Assembly: GCF_002354895.1 (NCBI RefSeq) | Contig: NZ_CP023439.1 | Coordinates: 4,774,001-4,838,000, forward strand | DNA from: Thauera sp. K11 | GTDB lineage: Bacteria > Pseudomonadota > Gammaproteobacteria > Burkholderiales > Rhodocyclaceae | Reading direction: 5' to 3' | DNA length: 64,000 bases | Shown here: positions 39,819-48,450 of the stretch, in pieces | How positions within the stretch are numbered: the stretch's first letter is position 1 | Layout of the letters: each line of letters opens with the position of its first letter | The notes under the pieces: generated by a model | What the model was told of the DNA's origin: nothing | Databases searched by the model: none | Seen by the model: only the letters and a program-made list of their open reading frames with translations | Translations under genes and position numbers: made by a program

Positions 39819-39826
39819 GGCGGTGC

Positions 39827-40618
39827 TCAGTTCCTGGCCAGCATGCGGTCGAGCGCTTCGAGGTGCTCCGGCTCGTTGTGGCACATGCCCTGGAAGCCGG
39901 CGCACAGGTCGAGGAAGTCCTTCAGCTCCATGCGCTGCGCCATCTTCATCAGGCGCTTGGTGAGCCGCGTGGCCTTGGGCGGCTGCGCGGCGATGCGGCC
40001 GGCGAGTTCCATGGTGCGCGCCATCAGTTGGCCGGGTTCGACCACGTCCAGCACCAGGCCGATCGTCTTCGCTTCTTCGGCGTCGATGATGCGCCCCGAC
40101 AGCGTCAGCTCGAAGGCGCGCTGGTAGCCGATCAGGCGCTGCATGAACCACGCGCCGCCGTCGCCCGGGATGATGCCCAGGTTCAGGAAGGTCTCGCCGA
40201 ACTTTGCCCGGTGCGAGGCGATGCGCACGTCGGCCATGTTGGCGAGATCGCAGCCGGCGCCGATCGCCGGCCCGTTCACCGCCGCGATCACCGGCACCTC
40301 GATGTTCTGCATCGCCAGCGGGATGCGCTGTATGCCGCGCCGGTAGCGCTCGGCCACCTCGGCCACGCCGCCGGCGAAGTCGCCGCCGCGCGCGGCCATG
40401 TCCTTGACGTTGCCGCCGGCCGAGAAGGCTGCGCCGTTGGCGGCGAGCACGAGCACCGACACTTCCTCGCGGCGGTTCACCCATTCGGCCACCGCGACGA
40501 TGTCGTCGATGAGCCGCGTGCCGGTGAGCGCGTTGCGCACGTCGTCGCGGTTCAGGGTCAGCGTGGCGACGCGGCCGTCGACCGCGAGCAGGGCATCTTC
40601 GAGGGGGGGAAGCGTCAT
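39827..40618 (-). CDS. Enoyl-CoA hydratase/isomerase family protein
   Basis: This 263-residue crotonase-fold protein is expected to act on acyl-CoA thioesters. The oxyanion-hole segments are A-F-S-A-G-G-N-V-K-D-M (about 67) and N-G-P-A-I-G-A-G-C-D-L-A (about 115). The F-L-N-L-G-I-I-P-G-D-G-G stretch covers the second catalytic position with Gly-Asp in place of a clear Glu, so whether it acts as hydratase or another crotonase reaction is open. The gene lies between a lipoprotein gene (33 bp upstream) and amn (8 bp downstream). Confidence 0.88.
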   Translation of the reverse strand: MTLPPLEDALLAVDGRVATLTLNRDDVRNALTGTRLIDDIVAVAEWVNRREEVSVLVLAANGAAFSAGGNVKDMAARGGDFAGGVAEVAERYRRGIQRIPLAMQNIEVPVIAAVNGPAIGAGCDLANMADVRIASHRAKFGETFLNLGIIPGDGGAWFMQRLIGYQRAFELTLSGRIIDAEEAKTIGLVLDVVEPGQLMARTMELAGRIAAQPPKATRLTKRLMKMAQRMELKDFLDLCAGFQGMCHNEPEHLEALDRMLARN

Positions 40619-40651
40619 CGTGCCGTCTCCTGTGGTTCTTCCTTCCGGCGG

Positions 40652-41152
40652 TCAGCGGGCCGGCTTGCCGGGTGCCGGCAGCTCCAGCGTGCCCCGCTCG
40701 GTGAAGCGCATGCCCGCGAACAGCGGTCCGCCGAGTCGGGCGTGCAGCACGTAGGGCACGTCGGCGGCCGCGCGCCCGTCCATCAGCCCCAGCGCCTGGC
40801 GCACGGCCGCCAGGGCCGAAACGGAAACCGGCACGCCGACCACCGTCTCGCCGAAGCGCGGCACGCTGCCCTTCTGGTCGCTGACGCCGGTGGCGAAGCT
40901 GCGGTCGTTGATTTCCAGTTCCAGCGCGATGCCGTCGAATTCGATCGCCGTGTCGTTCGGGTTCTGCACCCGCAGCTTGACCCTGAAGCGCATTTCCATG
41001 CCCTCGCCCGGCATGGGTTCGAGGCCGACCACGTTCATGCGCACCGGATCGCGGCCGGGCAGTCCGGCGCAGCCGGCGAACGCGAGCGCGATCAGCACGG
41101 CGCCAAGGAGGGCGAGCAGGCGGGATGCGAGGGGGGCGGGGACAGGGCGCAT
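40652..41152 (-). CDS. LEA14-like lipoprotein
   Basis: This 166-residue protein has a lipoprotein signal peptide (L-A-L-L-G-A-V-L-I-A-L-A-F-A-G-C, Cys about 27). One LEA type 2/WHy-like beta domain follows: V-K-L-R-V-Q-N-P-N-D-T-A-I-E-F-D-G-I-A-L-E-L-E-I-N is the family hallmark. Members are small periplasmic or outer-membrane lipoproteins of unclear function linked to stress. ATG 41152 is the start that puts the signal peptide at the N-terminus; the frame extends upstream to 41191. It heads a short run with the hydratase and amn genes. Confidence 0.85.
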   Translation of the reverse strand: MRPVPAPLASRLLALLGAVLIALAFAGCAGLPGRDPVRMNVVGLEPMPGEGMEMRFRVKLRVQNPNDTAIEFDGIALELEINDRSFATGVSDQKGSVPRFGETVVGVPVSVSALAAVRQALGLMDGRAAADVPYVLHARLGGPLFAGMRFTERGTLELPAPGKPAR

Positions 41153-41246
41153 GTCCGTACCTTCGGCAGCGTGGCGGAAACAGGGAATCATTCTAAGCGT
41201 TTCCCGGCCGCATGGCCGGCGCCGCGCCGGCGGGCCGTTTCGCGGT

Positions 41247-41846
41247 TCAGAACGACGAACCGGGCTGCCGCAGGAAGTCGGCCTCCGCGGGCGTCGTCTC
41301 GCGTCCGAGGGCGGCGTTGCGATGGGGAAAGCGGCCGAAGCGCTCTATGACCTCGAGGTGGCGGCGGGCATAGTCCAGATAGCCGTCGAAGAGGGTGCGC
41401 TGCGCGGCCGGCACCTCCGCGCAGAGGCGGTCGAACAGGCGCACCGATTCGCGCTGGTCGGCGAGATCCTCGGAATGTTCCAGCGGCAGATACAGGAACA
41501 CGCGCTCGACGGCGCGCGCATCCCGATCGATGCCGAGCCGGATCGCGTCCCTGGCCCAGCGCCGCGCCAGCGTATCGAAGGCGAAGGCCGGCGCCGAGCC
41601 GCGCCAGATGTTGCGCGGGAACTGGTCGGCGACCAGGACCAGCGCCAGCCGTCCCCGCAGGCTCGCCAGCCAGTCGTCGAGCCGGCCGATCGCCGCCTGT
41701 TGCACTACCGGCGAGAAACGGCGTCCGATCTCGGCATCGGCCGCCGCCCGCTTGTGCCACCACAGCGGCGATTGCCGCGCGATGACCTGCGCATCGTCCG
41801 CGTCGGGTCCGAACCAGAAGGCGTGGATCGTGTCGGGCGTTTCCAT
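41247..41846 (-). CDS. DUF924 family protein
   Basis: This 199-residue soluble protein belongs to the DUF924 family. The start T-I-H-A-F-W-F-G-P-D, the W-W-H-K-R-A segment, A-D-Q-F-P-R-N-I-W-R-G, L-P-L-E-H-S-E-D and G-R-F-P-H-R-N-A-A-L-G-R are all conserved family blocks. The fold is a helical bundle resembling TPR proteins, and no reaction is known. ATG 41846 is directly upstream of the conserved start. It is divergent from the cold-shock/DUF1294 gene. Confidence 0.9.
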   Translation of the reverse strand: METPDTIHAFWFGPDADDAQVIARQSPLWWHKRAAADAEIGRRFSPVVQQAAIGRLDDWLASLRGRLALVLVADQFPRNIWRGSAPAFAFDTLARRWARDAIRLGIDRDARAVERVFLYLPLEHSEDLADQRESVRLFDRLCAEVPAAQRTLFDGYLDYARRHLEVIERFGRFPHRNAALGRETTPAEADFLRQPGSSF

Positions 41847-42007
41847 GCGCGAATCCCGTGGCTGGCCTGGATGCCCTGCAGGATAGTGCAGAAAGCGGAC
41901 CGCCCGGCGGCTTTCGCGCCGAGGTGCGGCGCGGGGCGGTCCGATGTCACGGTACGTCTCGCCGGAGCCGTTCATACTCCGGGCATTTCCGGAACGGCAT
42001 CCCATCG

Positions 42008-42622
42008 ATGCGTCATCAAGGCAGAATCACTTCGTGGAAGGACGACCAGGGCTTCGGCTTCATCACGCCGGACGGCGGCGGGGAAGCGGTCTTCGTCCAT
42101 GTCAAAGCCTTTTCGGGGGCGTCGCGGCGGCCGGCCGGCGGCGAACTCGTGACCTACGAACTGACCGCCGATCCCAGGGGGCGTGCGCGGGCGGCCAGGG
42201 TCGCGTTCGCCGGCGAGCGCGGGCGGCGGCAGCGAAGGCCGGGCACGAGCCCGCTGCCGGTCGTCCTGACGCTGGCCTTCGTCGGCCTGCTGGCGGCGCT
42301 CGCGATGAGCGGCAGGCTGCCCCTTGCGGTGCCCGGACTCTACGCGGCGGCGAGCGTGGTGGCCTTTTTGCTGTATCTCGGCGACAAGTCCGCCGCGCGC
42401 AACGGCACCTGGCGAACGGCGGAGAGCACGCTGCATCTGTGCGCCCTCGCCGGCGGCTGGCCCGGTGCCCTGGCCGCGCAGCGGCTGCTGCGGCACAAGT
42501 CGGTCAAGCGCGAGTTCCAGGTGGTGTTCTGGCTCACGGTCGTCGCCAACTGCGCGCTGCTCGGCGGGTCGATGACGCAGCCGGGGGCCGCGCTGCTGAA
42601 GTCGGTGCTGGCCCGGATCTGA
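42008..42622 (+). CDS. Cold-shock domain fused to DUF1294 membrane protein
   Basis: This 204-residue protein is made of two parts. Residues 1-68 form a cold-shock nucleic-acid-binding domain (G-R-I-T-S-W-K-D-D-Q-G-F-G-F-I-T-P and V-F-V-H-V-K-A-F). Residues about 78-204 are a DUF1294 membrane region with helices at about 82-100, 105-125 and 175-195 and the L-G-D-K-S-A-A-R-N-G-T-W-R and H-K-S-V-K-R-E-F-Q motifs. The fusion is common in proteobacteria and would tether RNA or DNA binding to the inner membrane. Its job is unknown. It is convergent with the marR gene. Confidence 0.92.
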   Translation: MRHQGRITSWKDDQGFGFITPDGGGEAVFVHVKAFSGASRRPAGGELVTYELTADPRGRARAARVAFAGERGRRQRRPGTSPLPVVLTLAFVGLLAALAMSGRLPLAVPGLYAAASVVAFLLYLGDKSAARNGTWRTAESTLHLCALAGGWPGALAAQRLLRHKSVKREFQVVFWLTVVANCALLGGSMTQPGAALLKSVLARI

Positions 42623-42655
42623 GGCCGCCGCCGTGCCGCGCGGCGCGCCGTCCGC

Positions 42656-43219
42656 CTAGGCGGACGGGGTGCGCGGTGCATCCCATTCGCGGCAGATGCG
42701 CAGCGTCTGTTCCTGTTCGAGCCGCTCGCCGGTGAGCCCGCAGCGGGCGCCGTCGGCTTCGGCCAGGAAATGCGCGCACTGGCGGCATACGCCGAAGGCC
42801 CGCTGGCCGTTGAGCCGCTGCAGGCTCGCGAGCAGGGCGCGCAGCGCGGCGTCGAGCGCCTGCGGTTCGAGCGGCAGTTCGCCGAGCGCGGCGTCGATGC
42901 GATGCGACCAGCTTCCCTGCAGGACGGCCTCGCCGGCCGGTGTCAGCGTCAGATGCACGCGGCGGCCGTGCCTGGCGTCGGCCTGCTTGGTCACCAGCCC
43001 CTTGCGTTCGAGCACGGCGAGCGTCTGCGACACCGTGCCGCGGGTGATGCCGAAGTATTCGGCGATGGCGATCGGCAGGTTGCTGTAGCGGTTGGCCTGC
43101 GCCAGGTAGGCCAGGACCTGCACGTGGATCGGCAGCAGCCCGTGGCGGGCCGCGTCGTCGCGTACCGACTGGTGGAGCAGCGCGCCAAGGCGCTCGAGGA
43201 GCAGGGCGGCGGCATTCAT
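42656..43219 (-). CDS. MarR-family regulator with cysteine-rich tail
   Basis: This 187-residue protein has a MarR winged helix in its N-terminal two thirds (I-A-I-A-E-Y-F-G-I-T-R-G-T-V-S-Q-T-L-A-V-L-E-R-K-G-L-V and R-R-V-H-L-T-L-T-P-A-G). The last 45 residues add four cysteines (C-R-Q-C-A-H-F, then R-C-G-L, then I-C-R-E-W), which could hold zinc or sense oxidation. It is divergent from the thioredoxin-like gene, and both promoters contain a related palindrome, so it probably represses itself and its neighbour. ATG 43219 was chosen by the MarR start. Confidence 0.9.
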   Translation of the reverse strand: MNAAALLLERLGALLHQSVRDDAARHGLLPIHVQVLAYLAQANRYSNLPIAIAEYFGITRGTVSQTLAVLERKGLVTKQADARHGRRVHLTLTPAGEAVLQGSWSHRIDAALGELPLEPQALDAALRALLASLQRLNGQRAFGVCRQCAHFLAEADGARCGLTGERLEQEQTLRICREWDAPRTPSA

Positions 43220-43225
43220 GGGTCC

Positions 43226-43246
43226 AATGTATCGCCTCGATGCATT
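43226..43246. promoter_or_regulatory. Imperfect palindromic operator near the marR start
   Basis: A 21-bp site with the same two 10-bp arms as the operator at 43282, but two mismatches (AATGTATCGC against TCGATGCATT). It begins 7 bases upstream of the marR ATG. It overlaps the region where RNA polymerase or a ribosome would act on marR. Confidence 0.8.
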
Positions 43247-43248
43247 TC

Positions 43249-43278
43249 TTGACAAGGGCGGCCTGCAGGTCCTAGGCT
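43249..43278 (+). promoter_or_regulatory. Sigma-70-type promoter of the thioredoxin-like gene
   Basis: TTGACA at 43249-43254 and TAGGCT at 43273-43278 are separated by 18 bases. Transcription would begin around 43285, inside the perfect operator at 43282-43302, so a repressor bound there would block it. Confidence 0.6.
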
Positions 43279-43281
43279 CTA

Positions 43282-43302
43282 AATGCATCGAGTCGATGCA
43301 TT
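43282..43302. promoter_or_regulatory. Perfect palindromic operator of the thioredoxin-like gene
   Basis: Arms AATGCATCGA and TCGATGCATT are exact inverted repeats around a single central G. It lies at the predicted transcription start. Matching it to the site at 43226 points to the MarR protein as the binder. Confidence 0.85.
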
Positions 43303-43322
43303 AACCCATCAAGGAGGCCGTC

Positions 43323-43556
43323 ATGAGCAAGGCAATCTTCTTCCACGCCGGATGTTCCGTCTGCGTCGCCGCGGAGCAGCAGTTCGCCACCGCACTGGAC
43401 CCGGCACGCTACCAGGTCGAGGTGGTGCATCTGGGCGAGCAGAAGTCGCGCGTCGCCGAGGCCGAACGCCTCGGGGTGAAGTCGGTGCCGGCCCTGGTCA
43501 TCGACGGGCAGCCGTTCCACATCAACTTCGGCGCGGCGCTGGACGCGCTCAGGTGA
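43323..43556 (+). CDS. Thioredoxin/glutaredoxin-like small protein
   Basis: This 77-residue protein has a thioredoxin fold with redox motif C-S-V-C at residues 11-14 (F-F-H-A-G-C-S-V-C-V-A-A-E) and the cis-Pro segment V-K-S-V-P-A-L-V-I-D-G. It is small enough to be a glutaredoxin-like electron carrier. AAGGAGG lies 7 bases before the ATG. It has its own promoter with a palindromic operator and is divergent from the marR gene whose product has extra cysteines, so a redox-sensing pair is plausible. The partner enzyme is not in the window. Confidence 0.9.
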   Translation: MSKAIFFHAGCSVCVAAEQQFATALDPARYQVEVVHLGEQKSRVAEAERLGVKSVPALVIDGQPFHINFGAALDALR

Positions 43557-43561
43557 GCGGG

Positions 43562-43606
43562 GCCGCCGTCCCGCATGCCGCCGGCAGGGGCGCGCGGGAC
43601 GGCGGC
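43562..43606 (+). terminator. Hairpin after the thioredoxin-like gene
   Basis: A perfect 13-bp inverted repeat (43562-43574 with 43594-43606) starts 6 bases past the stop codon. It is GC-rich with no obvious T tract. Confidence 0.55.
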
Positions 43607-43648
43607 CGGCAGGCATCCGCGGGCGCCGCGAAAGGGCAATAATCGCGC

Positions 43649-45439
43649 ATGCCCCGCGATGCCGTCCCCGCCAGCCCCCGCCGCCTGTCCGCACTGCGCG
43701 GGCTGGCGCCTTTCCTGCGCCCCTATCGCGTCCGCGTCGGCCTGGCGTTCGCGCTGCTGTGCATCGGCTCGGCCACCATCCTGGTGGTGCCGCTGGCATT
43801 CCGCGACCTGGTCGACGCGGGTTTCGGCCGGGGCGCCGCTCCCGGCGGCGGGCTGTTCGGCACTGCCGGCCTGGACGGGCATTTCATCGCGCTGTCCGGG
43901 CTGGCCGTGTTCTGGGCGCTGGCGGTGGCGGCGCGCTACTACACCGTGTCGTGGATCGGCGAGCGGGTGACGGCGGACCTGCGCAGCGCGGTGTATGAGC
44001 AGGTGCTGGGGCAGTCGCCGCAGTTCTTCGAGACGCTGCAGACGGGCGAGGTGCTGTCGCGCCTGACCGGCGACACCACGCTGATCCAGACGGTGGTCGG
44101 CAGCTCGGTGTCGATGGGCCTGCGCAGCCTGTTCCAGTTCGGCGGCGGCATGGCGATGCTGGCGGTGACCAGCCCGTACCTGTTCGCGCTGATCCTGGGC
44201 CTGATGACGCTGCTGGCGGCGCCGATCGCGCTGATCGGCCGCCGCGTGCGCGCGCTGTCACGCGAATCGCAGGATCGTATCGCCGATGCGTCGGCGCTGG
44301 CGGGCGAGATCCTCAATGCCATGCCCACGGTGCAGGCTTTCACCCAGGAGCGGAACGAGGCGCGCCGCTTCGCCGGACGCACCGAAACGGGCTTCGCCAC
44401 CGCGGTGAGCCGCACCCGCGTGCGCGCGGCGATGACGGCGCTGGTGATCGCGGCGGTGATGGGGACCATCATCTTCGTGCTGTGGATCGGCGCGCGGCAG
44501 GTGCAGGCAGGCACGCTCAGCGTCGGCGAGCTGGGCGCCTTCGTGCTGTACGCGGCCCTGGTGGCGGGCGGCGTGGGCACGCTGGCCGAGGTGTGGGGCG
44601 ACGTGATGCGCGCCGGCGGCGCGGCCGAGCGCCTGCTGGAGCTGCTGCATGCCGAGCCGGCGATCCGCGAGCCGTTGCGGCCCGAGCCTCCGGCGGCGGC
44701 GGAACGGCTGTCCATCGCCTTCGACCACGTCGTCTTCTGCTACCCGGCGCGGCCGGCGGTACGCGCGCTGGACGACGTCTGCCTCGACATCGCGCCGGGC
44801 GAACGGGTGGCGCTGGTAGGGCCGTCGGGCGCCGGCAAGACCAGCCTGTTCCAGTTGCTGCTGCGCTACTACAAGGTGTCGGCCGGCAGCATCCGCATCG
44901 GCGGCAGGGACGTCCGCGAGCTGTCGCTGCACGACCTGCGCCGCGACATCGCCATCGTGCCGCAGGAGCCGGTGATCTTCTCCGCCAGCGCGCTGGAGAA
45001 CATCCGCTACGGCCGCGGCGACGCGACCGACGACGAGGTGCGGCAGGCGGCGCGCGCCGCGGCGGCCGACGAGTTCGTGGCGCGCCTGCCCGAAGGCTAC
45101 GGCACCTTCCTCGGCGAGCGCGGCACGCGGCTGTCCGGCGGCCAGCGCCAGCGCATTGCGATCGCACGCGCGATCCTGAAGAACGCGCGCCTGCTGCTGC
45201 TGGACGAGGCCACCAGCGCGCTCGATGCCGAATCCGAGATTCTCGTCCAGCAGGGCCTGGATGCCGCCATGCAGGGCCGCACCACGCTGGTGATCGCCCA
45301 CCGGCTGGCCACCGTGCAGCGCGTGGACCGCATCGTCGTGCTCGACGGCGGGCGCATCGTCGAGACCGGCACGCCCGCCGACCTGCGCCGCCAGGGCGGC
45401 CTGTACGCGCGGCTGGCGGCGCTGCAACTGGACCTGTGA
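43649..45439 (+). CDS. ABC exporter, MsbA/LmrA-like permease-ATPase fusion
   Basis: This 596-residue half-transporter has six membrane helices in about 25-315 and a nucleotide-binding domain in about 355-590. Walker A is G-P-S-G-A-G-K-T-S (about 393), the Q loop I-V-P-Q-E-P, the signature L-S-G-G-Q-R-Q-R-I-A-I-A-R, Walker B L-L-L-L-D-E-A-T-S-A-L-D and the His switch A-H-R-L-A-T. It should form a homodimer exporting a lipid, drug or peptide; the substrate is not predictable. All ATPase motifs are intact, unlike the ABC protein at 13.1 kb. Confidence 0.92.
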   Translation: MPRDAVPASPRRLSALRGLAPFLRPYRVRVGLAFALLCIGSATILVVPLAFRDLVDAGFGRGAAPGGGLFGTAGLDGHFIALSGLAVFWALAVAARYYTVSWIGERVTADLRSAVYEQVLGQSPQFFETLQTGEVLSRLTGDTTLIQTVVGSSVSMGLRSLFQFGGGMAMLAVTSPYLFALILGLMTLLAAPIALIGRRVRALSRESQDRIADASALAGEILNAMPTVQAFTQERNEARRFAGRTETGFATAVSRTRVRAAMTALVIAAVMGTIIFVLWIGARQVQAGTLSVGELGAFVLYAALVAGGVGTLAEVWGDVMRAGGAAERLLELLHAEPAIREPLRPEPPAAAERLSIAFDHVVFCYPARPAVRALDDVCLDIAPGERVALVGPSGAGKTSLFQLLLRYYKVSAGSIRIGGRDVRELSLHDLRRDIAIVPQEPVIFSASALENIRYGRGDATDDEVRQAARAAAADEFVARLPEGYGTFLGERGTRLSGGQRQRIAIARAILKNARLLLLDEATSALDAESEILVQQGLDAAMQGRTTLVIAHRLATVQRVDRIVVLDGGRIVETGTPADLRRQGGLYARLAALQLDL

Positions 45440-45465
45440 GCGTTGCGCCGCAGCGGCGCCCGCGC

Positions 45466-45714
45466 TCAGGTCAGCCGCACCGGCCGTGCGGCGATGGCTT
45501 CCTCCAGGGTGGCGAAGATGCGCCTGGGATCGCCGGTGAGGCGGTAGAAGCGGCGATCGTCCTCGTGGCGGCCGCAATAGCTGCGGATGGTCACGCGCTG
45601 GATGCCGGGGAAGCCCGGGTTGGCCTCGATGAGCTGCAGTGCGCCGGTGCCGGTGTCGTAGATGCCGGGCTTGTCCTTCAGGCCGTAGTCCGCCGGTATC
45701 CAGGTTCTGTCCAT
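45466..45714 (-). CDS. Small conserved-type protein of unknown function
   Basis: This 82-residue soluble protein has no signal peptide. The opening R-T-W-I-P-A-D-Y-G-L-K-D-K-P-G-I-Y-D-T and the middle R-V-T-I-R-S-Y-C-G-R-H-E-D-D-R-R-F-Y-R-L are not a family I recognise. GAGGAG lies 8 bases before ATG 45714. It is convergent with the ABC exporter and lies downstream of leuA on the same strand, 126 bases away. The size, codon use and binding site suggest a real gene. Confidence 0.65.
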   Translation of the reverse strand: MDRTWIPADYGLKDKPGIYDTGTGALQLIEANPGFPGIQRVTIRSYCGRHEDDRRFYRLTGDPRRIFATLEEAIAARPVRLT

Positions 45715-45807
45715 GGTCGCCGCTCCTCGAAGCGCTGGTGCCACGACCGAAGCGTAGCACCCGGGGAGGCCCGGCAGAAGGCGGGCCGGCCGCGCGGCCG
45801 GGTGGGC

Positions 45808-45829
45808 GGAGCCGCATCGGCGCGGCTCC
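45808..45829 (-). terminator. Possible hairpin downstream of leuA
   Basis: GGAGCCGC (45808-45815) and GCGGCTCC (45822-45829) form an 8-bp stem with a 6-base loop, starting 12 bases past the leuA stop. No T tract follows in the leuA direction, so the call is weak. Confidence 0.35.
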
Positions 45830-45840
45830 GGGCCTTTGCT

Positions 45841-47550
45841 TCAGGCGGCGAGCTGCGCGCCGTCCTTCGCCGGCAGCAGCCGGTTCACGCCGCTGATGAT
45901 GGCGCGGATCGACGCGGTGATGATGTTGGCGTCCACCCCGACGCCATAGCGGTCGCCGGCCTGGCCGCCATCCTCCGGCGTGAGTTCGAGGAAGGCGCAG
46001 GCGCGGGCGTTGCCGCCATCCTCGCTCGGCGCGATCGAGCGCTCCTCGTAGCTGCGCACCTGGACGTGGATGCCGGCGGTGCGAAGGGCGTGCGCGGTCG
46101 CGTCGATCGGGCCGTTGCCTTCGCCGACGAGGAGGTGGCGCATGCCGTTGATTTCCACCACCAGGCGGATGCCCTGCGCCTCGCCGTGCTCGAAGAGGTG
46201 GTGCTCGACGTAGCGCACCGGCGCGGCCGATTCGAGGTAGGTGCGGCTGAAGAGCCGCCAGATGTCGGCCGCGCTCATCTCGCCGCCGGTGGCGTCCGTC
46301 ACCTGCTGCACCTCGCGCGAGAATTCCACCTGCAGGCGGCGCGGCATCACGATGCCGTACTCGGCCTCGAGCAGGTAGGCGATGCCGCCCTTGCCCGACT
46401 GGCTGTTCACGCGGATCACCGAGTCGTAGCTGCGGCCGACGTCGGCCGGGTCGATCGGGAGGTAGGGCACGTTCCACCGCGCGTCCGCCTTCTGGGCGGC
46501 GAATCCCTTCTTGATGGCGTCCTGGTGGGAGCCGGAGAAGGCGGTGAATACGAGATCCCCCACATACGGGTGGCGCGGGTGGATGGGAAGCTGGTTGCAG
46601 TATTCGACGGTGCGCGCGACGGCGTTGATGTCCGAGAAGTCGAGCCCCGGCGACACGCCCTGGGTGTACATGTTGAGGGCGAGGGTGACGATGTCGACGT
46701 TGCCGGTGCGCTCGCCGTTGCCGAACAGGCAGCCCTCGACGCGGTCGGCGCCCGCCATCATGCCCAGTTCGGCGGCGGCGACGCCGGTGCCGCGGTCGTT
46801 GTGCGGGTGGAGCGAGAGGATCACGCTGTCGCGGCGGGCGAGGTTGCGGTGCATCCACTCGACCTGGTCGGCATAGACGTTGGGCGTGGCCACTTCCACC
46901 GTGGCCGGCAGGTTGATGATGACCTTGTCGTCCGGCGTCGCGCCCCATTCGGCGGTGACGGCGTCGCAGACCTCCCTGGCGAAGTCGAGTTCGGTGGCGG
47001 AGAAGGTCTCCGGGCTGTACTGCAGCACGATCCCGGTGCCGGAGCCGGCTTTCATCTCGGCGGCGATCTCCTTGATGAGGCGCACCGCCGACACCGCGAG
47101 CGCCACCACCTGCGGCTTGTCCATGCCGAACACGACGTCGCGGAAGGCGGGCGAGGTCGCGTTATAGACGTGGACGATGGCCCGGCGCGCACCGCGCACC
47201 GACTCCATGGTGCGGCGGATGAGATCCTCGCGCGCCTGGGTGAGCACCTCGATGGTCACGTCTTCGGGAATGTGGCCGCCCTCGACGAGGTGGCGCACGA
47301 AGTCGTAGTCGGTCTGAGAAGCCGACGGAAAACCGACCTCGATCTCCTTGAAGCCGATGTCGCACACCGTGCGGAACATGCGCATCTTGCGCTCGACGTT
47401 CATCGGCTCGAACAGCGCCTGGTTGCCGTCGCGCAGGTCGGTGCTCATCCAGATCGGCGCCTTGTCGATGACCTTGTTCGGCCACTGGCGGTCGGCGAGC
47501 GGGATGGCGGGAAAGGGGTGGTACTTGGCGGCGGGGCTCTGCAACATCAT
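45841..47550 (-). CDS. leuA: 2-isopropylmalate synthase
   Basis: This enzyme catalyses the first committed step of leucine synthesis, condensing 2-ketoisovalerate with acetyl-CoA. The 569 residues fit the long LeuA type. The TIM barrel opens with [11 protein letters not shown], and metal ligands include H-P-H-N-D-R-G-T-G. The C-terminal third is the regulatory LeuA dimer domain where leucine binds (V-R-S-Y-E-E-R-S and Y-G-V-G-V-D-A-N-I). It is divergent from an Lrp/AsnC regulator with a shared 170-bp gap. No leader peptide or attenuator was seen. Confidence 0.96.
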   Translation of the reverse strand: MMLQSPAAKYHPFPAIPLADRQWPNKVIDKAPIWMSTDLRDGNQALFEPMNVERKMRMFRTVCDIGFKEIEVGFPSASQTDYDFVRHLVEGGHIPEDVTIEVLTQAREDLIRRTMESVRGARRAIVHVYNATSPAFRDVVFGMDKPQVVALAVSAVRLIKEIAAEMKAGSGTGIVLQYSPETFSATELDFAREVCDAVTAEWGATPDDKVIINLPATVEVATPNVYADQVEWMHRNLARRDSVILSLHPHNDRGTGVAAAELGMMAGADRVEGCLFGNGERTGNVDIVTLALNMYTQGVSPGLDFSDINAVARTVEYCNQLPIHPRHPYVGDLVFTAFSGSHQDAIKKGFAAQKADARWNVPYLPIDPADVGRSYDSVIRVNSQSGKGGIAYLLEAEYGIVMPRRLQVEFSREVQQVTDATGGEMSAADIWRLFSRTYLESAAPVRYVEHHLFEHGEAQGIRLVVEINGMRHLLVGEGNGPIDATAHALRTAGIHVQVRSYEERSIAPSEDGGNARACAFLELTPEDGGQAGDRYGVGVDANIITASIRAIISGVNRLLPAKDGAQLAA

Positions 47551-47720
47551 GGTGCGGTCCTCGTAGGATGGGCGTGATTCGATGGACGAAAGTTTACGCG
47601 GGCCGGGACGGCAGACGATTGCGAATTGACGCCGGTATTCGAGACGTCATGGAGGATGCGTGCGACGGATGGCGAAGATGTGCAAGAATCTGCCGGACCG
47701 AACTTCGGCACGGGAAAGAC

Positions 47721-48188
47721 ATGCAGCTCGACCGCTACGACCGCCAGATCCTCGACGTCCTGCAGCAGGACGGCCGCATCAGCAACCAGGACCTCGCCGA
47801 CCGCATCGCGCTGTCGCCCTCGTCCTGCCTGCGGCGGCTGCGCGCGCTGGAAGAATCCGGCCTCATCATCGGCTACCGCGCCCTGCTCGACGCCAGGAAG
47901 CTCGGCCTGTCGCTGATGGCGCTGATCCACATCTCGATGGACAGCCATACCCCGGAGCGCTTCGCGCATTTCGAGTCCGAGATCGCGCAGATCCCCGAGG
48001 TGCTCGAATGCCTGCTGATCACCGGCCAGTCCGCCGACTACCAGCTCAAGGTCGTGGTGGCCGACATGGACGCCTACCAGGACCTGCTGCTGAACCGCAT
48101 CACCCGCATCCCCGGCGTCACCGGCGTGCATTCCAGCTTCGTGCTGCGGCGGGTGGTAGACAGGACGGCGCTGCCCTTGCCGGGCTGA
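47721..48188 (+). CDS. Lrp/AsnC-family regulator
   Basis: This 155-residue protein has an N-terminal helix-turn-helix (1-60: D-R-Y-D-R-Q-I-L-D-V-L-Q-Q-D-G-R-I-S-N-Q-D-L-A and S-P-S-S-C-L-R-R-L-R-A-L-E) and a C-terminal amino-acid-binding RAM domain (about 65-145). I chose ATG 47721 because the family start (M-Q-L-D-R-Y-D) is there; the upstream open frame is not conserved in kind. Its position divergent from leuA suggests control by leucine or a related amino acid, by inference. Confidence 0.92.
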   Translation: MQLDRYDRQILDVLQQDGRISNQDLADRIALSPSSCLRRLRALEESGLIIGYRALLDARKLGLSLMALIHISMDSHTPERFAHFESEIAQIPEVLECLLITGQSADYQLKVVVADMDAYQDLLLNRITRIPGVTGVHSSFVLRRVVDRTALPLPG

Positions 48189-48246
48189 ACCCGCCAGGAC
48201 AATCACCCACCGGGTTTTTCAGCCGCCGGGATCGCGCACTGCGGCA

Positions 48247-48351
48247 GGTCTGGTGGTGGGGGATGCGTGGAGCGGGCGAGGACTGTCCGAGCCCCGAGCG
48301 CAGCGAGGGCGAGTTCCGCAGCCCGCGGAACGCATCCCCCGCCACCAGACC
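48247..48351 (+). repeat. Dispersed imperfect-palindrome repeat, copy A
   Basis: About 105 bp bounded by GGTCTGG and CCAGACC, with inner GGGGGATGCG and CGCATCCCCC. The core reads GCGGGCGAGGACTGTCCGAG then GAGCGCAGCGAGG. Related copies lie at 53390 (inverted) and 61509. Confidence 0.85.
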
Positions 48352-48375
48352 GGATTCGAGAGACACACGAAAACA

Positions 48376-48450
48376 CACGGAATGGGCGAAGACTGCCCAA
48401 GCCCCGGACAAAGCGAGGCCGGGTTCCGTAGCCCGACGCATCGCATCCTC
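48376..48450 (+). repeat. Dispersed repeat, partial copy B
   Basis: Contains the diverged core GGGCGAAGACTGCCCAAGCC and AAGCGAGGCCGGGTTCCG but lacks the paired ends. It sits directly after copy A, as if a decayed tandem duplicate. Confidence 0.55.
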
